Shown piece after piece: positions 10,058 to 20,107 of a stretch of 28,016 nucleotides of DNA. A model generated the notes under the pieces. It was not told the origin of the DNA and ran no database searches. It saw only the letters and a list, made by a program, of their open reading frames with translations. Each line of letters starts with the position of its first letter. The stretch's first letter is position 1. Source of the stretch: Ichthyophthirius multifiliis (taxonomy: Eukaryota > Ciliophora > Oligohymenophorea > Hymenostomatida); the NCBI RefSeq assembly GCF_000220395.1, contig NW_004087555.1:1-28016 (forward strand), read 5' to 3'. Position numbers and translations under genes: made by a program.

Positions 10058-11667
10058 TAAACATTATTTAATCCTACTATATCTTTTCAAAATATTTTTA
10101 AATACTTTCAATAAGATTAAATTAATAAAGCAAAGTCTTGAACTGAGTATAATTAATAGTTAAATTTTTTTCATCTAGCTAAAACAAGGCAATTTGAATA
10201 ATTTCCAAAATTTTTGCATCTACATTTGATATATCGATATGTGAAGAGGAAATAAGACCATCCCTATCAGAATCTAGATCATTAAAAATTTGCTATAAAC
10301 AACTAATTTAAGGATCTTTAATAATTTTATTAGGAGTATAAGTTTAATTGGTAATATATTCTTTTGCATTTTTACTACTTATCAAACTTTTATTCAATTT
10401 ACTACTTATTCTCGCCTCCGTACATATTTTTTAGGAAGTTCTTTGACTATCTTTAGGTGTTTTGCTTTGAAAATTTTAAGTCTTAACCCTTGAATAAGGT
10501 GAAAACGAGCTATGATTCATCTCTTATTTCTATTATTATTTTATTAGGGCTTACCATGAATTTTAAATTGGTTTTTTTGTTGTCATTTATTATTGAATAG
10601 TTTTTTGTGTTTAAAACTATTTATTAAAATTAATATTTTTTCCTAAGTTAGAACTAGGGGAAACACTAGTTCTACACAATTTAATTTTTTGCATCTTTTA
10701 TTCTTGGTATTCTATTTTTTTTTATTCTAAAGCTTCTATGTATATTCTTTCATAATGGGAAAGTTAATCTTTTTTATTCAGATTTAAATATTTATTTGGT
10801 GATGTGATATTATGATTTTATAATTATTGTTATTAATTCGCTTAAGTTTTATTTGGAGCCACTTTTAAATGGTTTTATGCCTTTTGGTTGTATTGTATTA
10901 TTTTTTATTAAAGAGCCTAAATGTTTTTTTTATTTGATTAACTTTATACATTTGATAATTTTTGAAAATTTTAAGAAATATCATTTGGATATTAATATAA
11001 TAATTATTATTATTATTTCCTATATTTTTTTTTAAATATTTTATTTATATATTTTTGAATTTTTATTTTTTACATTTCATTCAACTTTTGATTTTTTTTC
11101 ATATTAAATTTTTGGTATATTTATTAAATAATTTATTATCTTTATTTTTAAATTAAATCTTCTTATTGTTAAGAATCGATTTATTAATTTTCATAATTAT
11201 TTATTTGTTAACTTTTTTCATTTACGAATGATTACTAATCTAAAAAACTGACTTAACCAAAGCTTAATTATTAAGATTATTTCATTTTGTTCGATTTTAT
11301 TTATTAAATTTGGTCATTATTTTATTCTAAATCGTCTTAATTTTATAGCTGTTATTAAATACTTTATATAATAAATTATATGCATTCTTCTTATAAATTG
11401 TGCTTTATGCAAAATTATTCAGCTAATTATTCTAAATTACTATCATTATATACATTTATTTAATCACTTTTACCCTATCCTATATTTAGTGTTATAATAG
11501 CTAATGTTTTCTTATAATTTAATAAAAAAAAATAATAATTAATAGTTGTAAAATACTTTTTAAGTTGATCCTTATTCTGTGGAAAATTAAGAATCTTATG
11601 AGAGTAAATGATTTGTTTAATTATTTTTTAGAAGTTAATATTATTTTTTTAATTTACTTTAATCCAT
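10058..11667 (-). CDS. EF-hand protein with ciliate-type N-terminal domain
   Basis: The start is ATG 11667 (MDQSKLKKQYQLLKNNQ). A 46-nt intron at 11511-11556 falls after codon 37. The next part, TLAIITLNIGQGKSDQINVY then SNLEQLAEQFCIKHNL, matches a domain I recall at the N-terminus of many ciliate EF-hand and axonemal proteins, whose pattern is roughly DVNLG.GK..RI.VY....LA..F...H.L. A long Gln-rich coil follows, then HYERIYIEALEQKKIEYQEQ. The C-terminal part holds an EF-hand loop in LQQIFNDLDSDRDGLIS, with Asp at loop positions 1, 3 and 5; position 12 is His where Glu or Asp is usual, so calcium binding may be weak. One frame change near 10770-10775 is repaired by one A fewer. The stop cannot be placed: the frame stays open past 10058, and the given end marks the last convincing residues. 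A cytoskeletal or ciliary role is an inference from the domain layout. Confidence 0.65.
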
Positions 11668-12875
11668 AATTTCTATATATATATATATATAAATATTTTT
11701 TTTATTTAAATTTATTTTATTTTTTAATATTAATTATAATTATTTTAATTATTTTATTTTAAAATTTAAAAATAATAGTATTTAAAAAAAAAAATTTAAT
11801 TATAAAATAAGATATTTTTTAATTAATTTTTTTGATTTCTATAAAAAATAAATAATAAAATTTATTAATTTTTCTCTCATTTATAATTTATTAGAAGATT
11901 TAAAATTTTCTATTTAGTTTTATCTTCATTTTTAAAGTAAATTTTGAAATTAATTAATTAATTAATTAGTATACTTTTTAGCATGGTTTTTTTAATTTTA
12001 CTGTATTTTTTAAAAAATTCATTCATAATCCATTTTTTTTAGCATTTTATTTTTTTATTATATCGATAGTATTTTTTAAAAAACTACACATAAAAAATTT
12101 AAAAGTAGTTTAATATTAATTTATTTATACTATTTATTAATTTTCAAACTAACATATTTCTGTATTATCAAAACTATTTAATTTTAGTATTAATATTATT
12201 TCTAATTTGCATTCTTTATATATTAATTAATTAAATATTAATCTAAAAACTTTTAATATATTTTATAAAATTAAATTAATTTAAAACTTATTATTTGAAC
12301 GAGAGTTAATATAAAGCAATTTTAATAACACACATTATATTTTCAAATAAAAATGCCTTTTTTTAATAAATATAATTAATTTAAAATTTGATTTTTCATA
12401 TATTTTTTAAAAATAATTATATATTATATATAAAATAATATTTTATATTTATTTGTCTTTTATAATAATTTATAATTATTTAAAACATATTATCATTTTA
12501 TTATTTTTAATTTAAAGGCTTGAATTTTAATTATTTCAAAAGGAAACTTTTTTATATTCTAAATTAAATACATATGTTAAATATTTACATTTTTTTTTAT
12601 AATATATTAAATTAGCATGCATAAATAGATTCTTTTTTTAATAAATTAAATTAGTAATATTTTTTTATCTTTAATAATTTTATAAATAAAAAAATTAAAA
12701 CATGTTAAAAATGATAATTATAAAATTTTATAATATTTTAATAATAAAAATGTTTAGAAATAATAAATATTTATATATGTAAACTTTCAAGTAATCATAT
12801 ATTATTTAAATATATATTAATTTGTTTAAATAAAAAGAATTTTTTCAAAATAATAAATTAACTAAAAATCACGAA
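11668..12875. other. AT-rich intergenic, no gene seen
   Basis: This is a divergent gap between the EF-hand gene (minus) and a possible micro-gene (plus). It is almost entirely A/T. It includes a TA dinucleotide run near 11677-11691 and many short direct repeats of TTAATTAA type. No RNA signature was recognised. Confidence 0.6.
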
Positions 12876-12992
12876 ATGTATGGCTTTGATTCATAATTAA
12901 GCGATAAATTAGATGAAATGAAAGAATAAAAAAAAAATATGTTGTTGGGAATAAGTTTATTAAAAATGGAGAAAACTAAATATTTTGATTGA
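12876..12992 (+). CDS. Small ORF, 38 residues, unrecognised
   Basis: ATG 12876 to TGA 12990 encodes a charged peptide (MYGFDSQLSDKLDEMKEQKK, then NMLLGISLLKMEKTKYFD). It stands out because the 1.2 kb to its left has no coding character, while this stretch is richer in G and uses mixed codons. It lies 36 bp from the stop of the TTD14-like gene, tail to tail. It may be a true micro-protein, a last exon or a remnant. There is no known family. Confidence 0.35.
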
Positions 12993-13028
12993 TTAAAAAA
13001 ACTTAATAATACATATAAAAAACAAATT

Positions 13029-14750
13029 TCATAAATACTAATCTTTTCTAATATTTAAAATTTCTTCATCTTCCTCTGGTGCATACCAATCTTTTTTTGC
13101 CAAAATTCTACTCCTATATCCTTTTTCATGAGTAACATCTCTAATAATTTTAACGAAATTAGGTACAACATGAGGCTGATTTTCATCTTAAACCTTAACT
13201 TTTAGTATACTAAAGCCTTCTTTTACATTTTCATAAGTATCAATTATATAAAAAAGCCCGTTTTGCATAAAACAGATTCTTTCTTTTAACAAATTTTACC
13301 TGGCTTTATCACACAAAGATAGCATAAAGAGATATTCTTTAAAATTAAGTTACTTTTTTTGGCTTCCGATTTATTTTCCGTTTCTATATTCTGATTAAAA
13401 CCATGAATATGTGTATTAAGATTCCTAACCTCTTCTCCTTATTTTTATGTAAAATTTATATTCAGGATCTTAACTATTGATTTCTGTTTTGACAAAATTG
13501 TCCTCTATAAAAAACTTTTATATTTTTAAATCTTTAGGCATTATTTATGTGAATTCTTTTTCATTTTAAATTAAATATCTTTTGTTAAATTTTTTTAATT
13601 ATACAGGCAAACCAACTTATTTTCTAACTGTTTAGACCAATTATTAAAGTTTTTGGTCAAATTTTAATTCGTTTTCCATTTTAAAATACACAGAATGAGC
13701 GAACCAAGCTAACTGAATTTTCCTGTCCAAATTAATGGCCTCTTAAGGTGACTCTCTCCTTCCATTTGTGTTCTATTTATTATAGAAATCTTCAGCTCCA
13801 TCAGCTGATGTTACTAAATGTACTACACAATCATATCTAAATATTTATACGTTAATAATATATATTATATTTTAATTTTATGTTTTTTGTTCTGTATTTT
13901 CTGTAATATGTTTTAAAAACCCAATTAAAAAAAAAAAGAGATGAGTAAATATGGATAATTTCCTTCTTTTTTTTAATTGAGTTTTTATAAAAAATTGCAG
14001 AAAAATAATAAAATTTATAAGTAAGTAATATATATATTACCTTTAATCTCTAATAGTGAATTCATTAATATTCATTTAATTAAGTAACTCTTGCCATAAA
14101 TGATGTGATAAATACGCTGAATTATCCATTAAACCTCTTTCACATAAAACAATTGCGTTTTAATTATTTAATTTAGCGATTCCTAAAAAAGTGTCTTCTA
14201 ATTAAGCTTATTCGATCATAAGGGATTTATAAAAAGCTATTTATTAATTTTCTTCTAAATTTTATATATCTAACATTCCGCCTCCATTTACAAGCAAAGG
14301 AACTGCTTCGGGGACTGTAAATACTTAAAAGCCTTCATCTCTTAGCTTTTCGGCTAAAAGAACGACTCCTGATGTTTTACCAGAACAAGGACCCCCTGTG
14401 ATGCATATTTTATATATTTTGACAGGTTCATTTGGTTAATTATCGTTTTTTTATTGTTCGTTTGTCAAAAGGTTTTCAATGTTTATGCTTTGAGTTTTTT
14501 TAATTATGGGCTGTACAGATTCTTATTTTAGAAGATTATTTTTTTCATTTTCAATATGTTTTTAGTATTCTTCTTATTCTCTTTTTTATTGAAGTATTTC
14601 TTTAAAGAGAGTGGTTTTAAGTGCATTAAATGCTTTTTTTTTTTGTAAAAGCTTTTAGGCTAAGAAATTCATTATTAAAGAAGATGCAATTGAGCATCCT
14701 ATTAAGGAAATTTATTTTATTATTTTCGTATTTTCGCTTTATATAGACAT
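13029..14750 (-). CDS. TTD14-like P-loop NTPase with CYTH-like domain
   Basis: The spliced frame gives 505 residues with no frame break. Residues about 14-31 are hydrophobic (ISLIGCSIASSLIMNFLA) and may anchor the protein. A Gln/Glu-rich coil follows. The NTPase domain begins with KIYKICITGGPCSGKTSG (Walker A GGPCSGKT at 119-126), then DEGFQVFTVPEAVPLLVNGG, AIVLCERGLMDNSAY, and RYDCVVHLVTSADGAEDFY across the splice. The C-terminal third begins with KKFNKRYLIQ and continues with alternating beta-like segments, as in a CYTH-like fold. This order fits TRPL translocation defect protein 14 of flies, which binds GTP and a phospholipid and acts in membrane-protein traffic. The one intron, 13837-14040 (204 nt), is unusually long and is described separately. 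The family match is strong; the cellular role in ciliates is unknown. Confidence 0.8.
13837..14040 (-). repeat. Fold-back (MITE/introner-like) intron of the TTD14-like gene
   Basis: Read on the coding (minus) strand, the intron starts with GTAATATATATATTAC (14040-14025), a perfect 16-nt palindrome, and ends in ATTTAG. Its middle is an inverted repeat. The arm at 13901-13934 (CTGTAATATGTTTTAAAAAC and on) and the arm at 13967-14000 agree over about 34 nt with a few mismatches, and they share CAATTAAAAAAAA. They are separated by a loop of about 32 nt. Looser symmetry extends outward almost to both splice sites. Every other intron I placed is 40-66 nt. The layout suggests a small foldback element that either inserted into an intron or itself became one. 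Confidence 0.65.
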
Positions 14751-14944
14751 TTTTTTAAAAACTAAAATATATTCTTTGAAATTTGTATAATTTTTGGATT
14801 TTTTATATAATTTTTTTAAATAATTAATTTTGCTATAATCAATTATTAAACTAAACTTAACTTTTTATTTTCTTATTTATATATATTATATAACTATTAA
14901 AATTTTTTATATAAATAGTTAAAAAATTAAAATTAAAATAATTT

Positions 14945-16192
14945 TCAATATCCTTTATTAATACAACATATTCCAACTTTATTTACATTAGGGTCTTTAA
15001 GTTCTTCAAAAAATTATCCTTAAGTTTAATCAACTCTTGTCCAAAAATACATACTTAATCTAATTTTAATAAAAATATATATATATATATATTCTTGTAC
15101 TTAGATAAAAACCTCATCCATCCTTAAATTCTAGCAACTTAATAGGCACCTGCATATATTTCACTAAAAGTGCACAAATGATATTCATTTTTACAAGAAT
15201 TTAGGGCCTTTTAAATAAAAATAAATACTATTTGTATAAAAATTTACTTCTTAATAAGTACATGATAAACAACCTAATCTAGCATAAGAGTCACTTCCGA
15301 AAATTGAAAAAGGTTAATAAGTAAGTGCATCTATTTCAGATTTTTTTAAAATACTTTTATAAAATTTAAGATTATCCATATAAAAAATAGGTCCAGAATG
15401 CCATTCATCCATTCCAATATGAAAATCTCCATTATTATTCTAATATGTATAAAATATAAATATATTTTATTTAGAAAAGAAAATAGTAAACTCTTAATTG
15501 TCCTTTTAAAATAAGTTAACTATCTAAAATTCCATTAATATAGAGTTAAACTAGCTAAGTAGAAAGTGTTAGTACAATTTAAGTCCATCTTTTAAGGGGC
15601 AAAAGTCCATTCGAGTCGAAATCTTCATTCCAGTTATTGTCTGTACTGAGTCTAATATGTAGCCTTCTGGAATTAGGCCATAACATAATAGAGGGTGTTA
15701 ACTCTTATGAATTAGAACCTTTATGAATTATTGTTTTCCATCCAGGTGTATTATTATCTTAAATTAAAAATATCCAAAAACTTAAACTAAAATCTTCACT
15801 ATTATAATCATCTATATGTTTAATTGTTGTTATGTTTTTAGTGTTTTACTAATCAAAGAAGGCTGAATAACCTTTGCCTCCTTGCTAAGGGCCTACTTTG
15901 GGAATATTTATTATGTCATTTTTCATTTTCGAAGTATCTATACCATATTGGTCATCAAATTTATACTCGCCTATTAAAGAATATTCGCTTGATTCAAGAC
16001 CTAGTTCACTTTTTTGTGTGCCTAAACATATTGATTTTTTTATTTGAAAGCAGTTCTTTCTTTTGTTTATTTTAAACATATGTTTTTCACAAAAATAATT
16101 ATTTACCTTAAATCTTCTATTCTGAAAGATTATATTTATGAAATCATGAATATTATTAGAATTGTAAATTTTATTTTATTGTTTTTTTACAT
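14945..16192 (-). CDS. Secreted LamG-domain protein with Cys-rich C-terminus
   Basis: Four introns at 16060-16106, 15440-15491, 15208-15247 and 15060-15112 (47, 52, 40 and 53 nt) give a continuous protein of 351 residues. Using ATG 16192 yields a signal peptide (KFTILIIFMISQIQSF at about 8-23); the ATG at 16079 would lie inside intron 1. A concanavalin-like LamG_3 domain covers about 65-245: YSAFFDQQNTKNITTIKHI, DFSLSFWIFL, GWKTIIHKG, RWTQIVLTLS, VQLYINGILD, FYMDNLKFYK. The last 90 residues form a small Cys-rich domain, LGCLSCTYQEALNSC, then NEYHLCTFSEIYAGAYQVAR and two Cys near the end (ICCI). I recall similar C-terminal modules beside LamG in protist surface proteins but cannot name the family. 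It probably enters the secretory route and binds glycans or proteins outside the cell. There is no membrane segment after the signal. Confidence 0.8.
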
Positions 16193-16358
16193 TTTTTTAT
16201 TTTAAGAAAAATAATAGTTTTTTAAAATAAATTATAATAATTTTGATTTTTGTTTTAAATATAAATTGTTTATTATTTCTTTTAAATTTTTTTCGCTAAT
16301 AATTCGATAAAAACGCACATAAGCATATATATTTATTTCATTTGAAAATTAAAATTTA

Positions 16359-17283
16359 TCATTTTTTGTTAATCATATGCATTATTCCATGCTTCAATAT
16401 GTTACCTTTCATATTCTTCAATTTGCCTTAATATTCTTTTTTTTATATAAAATATAAATTTGAAATAGTATTATATTAATATCTATCTATTACCTTTACT
16501 ACATTTATAATAGCAATATAAGTTTACTGCGCTCAAAAGAAACCCTATAAAAGTTAATATTCCCTGTTTAAATAAGTTATTTTTTTATTTAAAAAAGTAA
16601 AAAATGATTAAGATTAAAAAAATAACCCAATATAAATTTAAAGATATGATTTTAAATACTAAAAAAATCGCCCAAAATACAGTTGAAGCAAATTGGCTTG
16701 TCCAAAAAAATGATTTATCAACTAAATTTGCTTCAAACTTTTTATCAAAAGATTCGAATCTCCATTCTTCAACCCCTTCGTCATTAAAATCACTCCACCA
16801 TCTCAATCCAACTAATAAACTTTTATTAATAAAACATTTTTTTAAGAAATAATAATATATGTATAATTTTATACCGTCCTGTGACATTTTTAACAGTCCA
16901 AAAATCAAAACTATTTAATAGTACAATAATAATAAAAATCATCACATCGGAGAAAAATAACCCTCCAAAAAAATATCTTTTTTACATAATCAATTTTTTA
17001 TATTATAAAAAATATAATACGTAGCAACTGCTAATCCTTTAAATAATAAAGTGAATATAACTGCTATTGGATGCAAAGCTTTTTTTATATCATATTTATC
17101 GTTTTAATCTATTTCTTCGAATGAATCACTGTTTTCATCTTCATCTTCAACTTATTTTTATTTTTTATTCTTTTTTTATTTTTTTTGATTTTCTTCTTCA
17201 TTATCATTAGAAATATTCTTTTCTATATTTATTTCTTTAAATATTTAATCAGGTGGTTAATATTTTGTTTTATTTTCAATCAT
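16359..17283 (-). CDS. TVP23: Golgi membrane protein TVP23
   Basis: TVP23 is a small multi-pass Golgi protein of the secretory and endosomal system. ATG 17283 opens an acidic and Lys/Gln-rich N-terminus. The family core follows: HPIAVIFTLLFKGLAVATYF, then FFSDVMIFIIIVLLNSFDFW, then the signature TVKNVTGRLLVGLRWWSDF and EEWRFESFD, then membrane helices ending in FIGFLLSAVNLYCYYKCSK. Introns are at 16977-17020 (44 nt), 16820-16874 (55 nt) and 16436-16493 (58 nt). The signature NVTGRLLVGLRWW is split by intron 2, which confirms the splice. The C-terminal tail after the third intron is uncertain: the frame used ends at TGA 16361-16359, but the neighbouring frame reads QIEEYERQHIEAWNNAYDQQ, which looks at least as natural. 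Four to five membrane helices are visible. Confidence 0.85.
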
Positions 17284-17540
17284 TTTTATTTGATTTTTTT
17301 AAAAAAAATTATAAATATAATAGAAAAAAATAATATTTTTTTTATTTTCTTAAATTTTTAATAAAATTAATACAAATTAATTTATTTAATTTTTTTATTT
17401 GATTCAAACAATTAATATATATAAAAAAATTAGTATTTTAAAAAAAAATTTACATTTTAATTTTGACGAATTATAATATTTATCAATTAAAATAATATAA
17501 TATAATAAATTTATAATATTCGCAACATAAAATCATACAA
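17284..17540. other. AT-rich spacer upstream of TVP23
   Basis: Only A/T runs and a TATAATATAATA-like stretch near 17495 are visible. It presumably holds the TVP23 promoter, but no motif is recognisable. Confidence 0.4.
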
Positions 17541-18030
17541 TTTTATTTTATAAATATTTCTATTACACAAATATTATTTATTAATTTCTGAATTATTAAA
17601 AATATTTACTGTTTATTATAAAAAAATCATTATATCCAAAATGCATCTTTTTATACTAATTTTACTTGTTATTATTAATAAAATAAGCCTGCTCCTCTAA
17701 AATCGCTTTAAAGATTTTTATTTTAAAATCAAAAGTTTATTGATTTTTTTGAGGAGAATATTTTATTTATTTATTAATAATTCAACCAAATTTAATAACT
17801 GTAGGTTTCAGTTTTATTGATTAAAATTTTAATTAAACTTTTCTTATAAACTACAAAAATTTATAATTTAAGTCTATGATAACATATCTAGAGAATAAGC
17901 TAAATTAATAAAAAGCCATTCCCAAAATGTTTTTTTATATATGACTTACAGGTTCTTCCAATTTTCTTATCAAAGTCTTTTTCTTATTTATTTGAAAGAA
18001 AATTTTGTTTTTCATCTTTAAAGATTCTTA
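17540..18030 (-). pseudogene. ELMO-domain gene remnant
   Basis: The reverse strand carries FQNKNLQSDFRGAGLF (about 17728-17680), which matches the ELMO hallmark GFQ..(N/D)P.(S/T)DFRG.GLL. ELMO proteins act as GAPs or co-factors for small GTPases. Upstream in the same frame are YSYQIWLNYQQINKIFSSKK and INF, followed by a TGA at 17731-17729 exactly where the conserved Gly of GFQ would be. After GLF the expected L..L.YF continuation is missing and the frame soon stops. An earlier segment, EKQNFLSNKQEKDFDKKIG, may be the N-terminus. A gene with a base error or further introns is possible, but the missing downstream half argues for decay. This is a host gene, not an element. Confidence 0.45.
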
Positions 18031-18992
18031 CTTTTATATAAAAAATTAATTTTTATGATTTTATTTATATTAATATAGAATAAATATTTAAAAATTGATT
18101 TTTTATATAAATAATTAATTATATATTTTATTTGCAAAGTTTCATAAATTAACTAATTCTTATTGCTTTTAATTTTATAAAAATTACAAGAAAATTTAAA
18201 ACAAATTATTATCTAACCTTTATAGATAAGAATTAAAATACAAAAACGTACGTATTCTAATTATTATTATAAATCAATTTATTACAAATATTAAAATAAC
18301 AAAAAATTAATTATTATTTATACAAATAAATATTAAAAAAAACCATAATATCACAAAAATAGTTATTTTACATTAATTCCACGCAACAAATATAAAAGAC
18401 TGCCCTAAGAATCGCAAATAAAATCATATTTAATTAACTATAATTATTATCAAATGATTTTTTATTTTAAAAAAATATATTAACCCCTATTTAATTATAA
18501 ATTTCATGTATCTTTAATAATTTAATCTAATTAATAAAATAATTATTTTATATTTATGATTTTTTAATTAAATTTATTAATCTCTGGTTAATATTAAATT
18601 CCTTAACATTTATTCACATATAATATTAAAATCAATTTACAAATTTAAAATACAAAGATAATTATTTAAATGAATTATTATTTATTCACAATCAGAATAA
18701 TCAAATTTTTAATTTTAATCATTTTATTTTTTAATGTTATAAATATTTTCAATTAAATTTGTTTACAAAGACATAAGTTTTTAGAATTAGGTTTTAATAT
18801 AAATTTATTTGTAAAAATATATATTATCAATTAAATCATTATATAAGCTTATTTCGCTATATTACTATTTTTATTTTGAAAAAAAGATTAAATTTAATTA
18901 ATTAAAATATTCTAATAACATATTAAGAAATAATTATTAATAGAAACAAAAGTAATTAAAATAAAAAAACTAGTAATAAAAAAATAATTTTT
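18030..18992. other. AT-rich intergenic
   Basis: I see no gene. A short richer patch at about 18378-18420 (CCACGC, then GACTGCCCTAAGAATCGC) stands out but carries no tRNA, snRNA or snoRNA box that I can recognise. Confidence 0.5.
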
Positions 18993-19317
18993 ATGAATTC
19001 AATTGAATTGGAAATTAATGTGTTTTCCATTTATTTATTTTATATTTCTTTATTTTAGATTTTAAATTTTAGTGTTTTTTTTTTTCTTATAGAAAGCTTT
19101 TGATTTATATAATTAAATTTACTATTTTTTCTTGATTATAAAAAGAAAAATAATTCAAAATTTTTACCATATTTAATTAATCGTAATAATATCCAAAAAA
19201 ATTGCCCAATAAATGAAAAGCATATTTAATTAGTTTATACAGTTAAATTATCCTATATTAAACTTAAAGTTTTATTTTTGTTAAAGAACTTAGTATTTAT
19301 TTAAATATACAACTTGA
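18993..19317 (+). CDS. Possible small gene with one intron, unrecognised
   Basis: ATG 18993 starts MNSIELEIN and runs directly into a GT. A candidate intron of about 73 nt (19020-19092) ends in TTATAG. The frame resumes as KAFDLYNQIYYFFLIIKRKI and continues to TGA 19315-19317. Inner AGs near 19059 offer other acceptors. The peptide has no known domain, and the AT content is near background, so chance is a real alternative. Confidence 0.25.
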
Positions 19318-20107
19318 TTTATATATACTAATTTAAAAAAATAAAAAATATACTTTTTTTTTTTTAAAAAAAAAAGTAGATATATCCTTATCAGGCGAGA
19401 TCAAAAATACTATTTTTATAACTAATGGAATAATTTTATATATTATAAAATTAATTAAAATAAATAAATATTAAAGAATAAAAAATAAACATTAATTAAT
19501 TATTTAACAAATTAAAAATAATTTTTTTTATTTATACAAACAAAATATTAATTTTTTTAAAAAATAATAAATTCGCATAATTTTTGCTAGTAAAAATGAA
19601 GATTCTATTATATTGTATTAATAATAAAATTAATATTAATTTATCTTCCAAAAATTTTATATTTCTATATATTAGTTATTGTTTTTAATTACTGGTTATA
19701 CAAAATGTAAAAGTTATGTATTATTTTTACAGGGATTAAATAACAAAATACATTATTTAGAAATTTAAAATCATAAAAATTAATTATTATTTTACAAAAT
19801 ATTAAAAGTTTATGATTTTATTTTAAATTTATTAACTAAATAATTTAATTAATAAAGAAAAATGAAAAAAATTCACATATTGTAATTTATTATTTTAAAT
19901 ATAAAAAATATATAACTATAATTTTATTTCTTTTTTATTTTACATAATTAAAATAATTTATATATGGCAATAAAAAAGTTTATTATTTATAAAAAAATTA
20001 AAGTAAAATAGATTATTATAAATTATAAAACCAAAATTATCTAAATTAATTATAAAATAAAAAAAATATATATTTCTAAATAAATTAAACTTAAAAAAAT
20101 TAAAAAA
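19318..20107. other. Intergenic, with an A/T palindrome and a GC island
   Basis: A near-perfect palindrome of the form TAC(T)n(A)nGTA lies at about 19350-19378. It is followed at once by a GC-richer patch, TATCCTTATCAGGCGAGATC (19383-19402), unlike its surroundings. Further right is background until the START gene. The frame of that gene is open back to an ATG at 19964, but that stretch is nearly all Lys, Ile and Tyr codons and is read as leader. Confidence 0.45.

Noticed and set aside
10853-11035. Plus-strand ORF of 60 residues
   Set aside because: It is antisense to the Gln/Lys-rich middle of the EF-hand gene.
15885-16079. Start of the LamG gene at the ATG at 16079
   Set aside because: That ATG falls inside a GT..AG intron (16060-16106). 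Splicing to the exon from 16192 gives a signal peptide, which fits a LamG protein.
16604-16852. Plus-strand ORF of 82 residues
   Set aside because: It is antisense to the third exon of TVP23, where the family signature is unmistakable.
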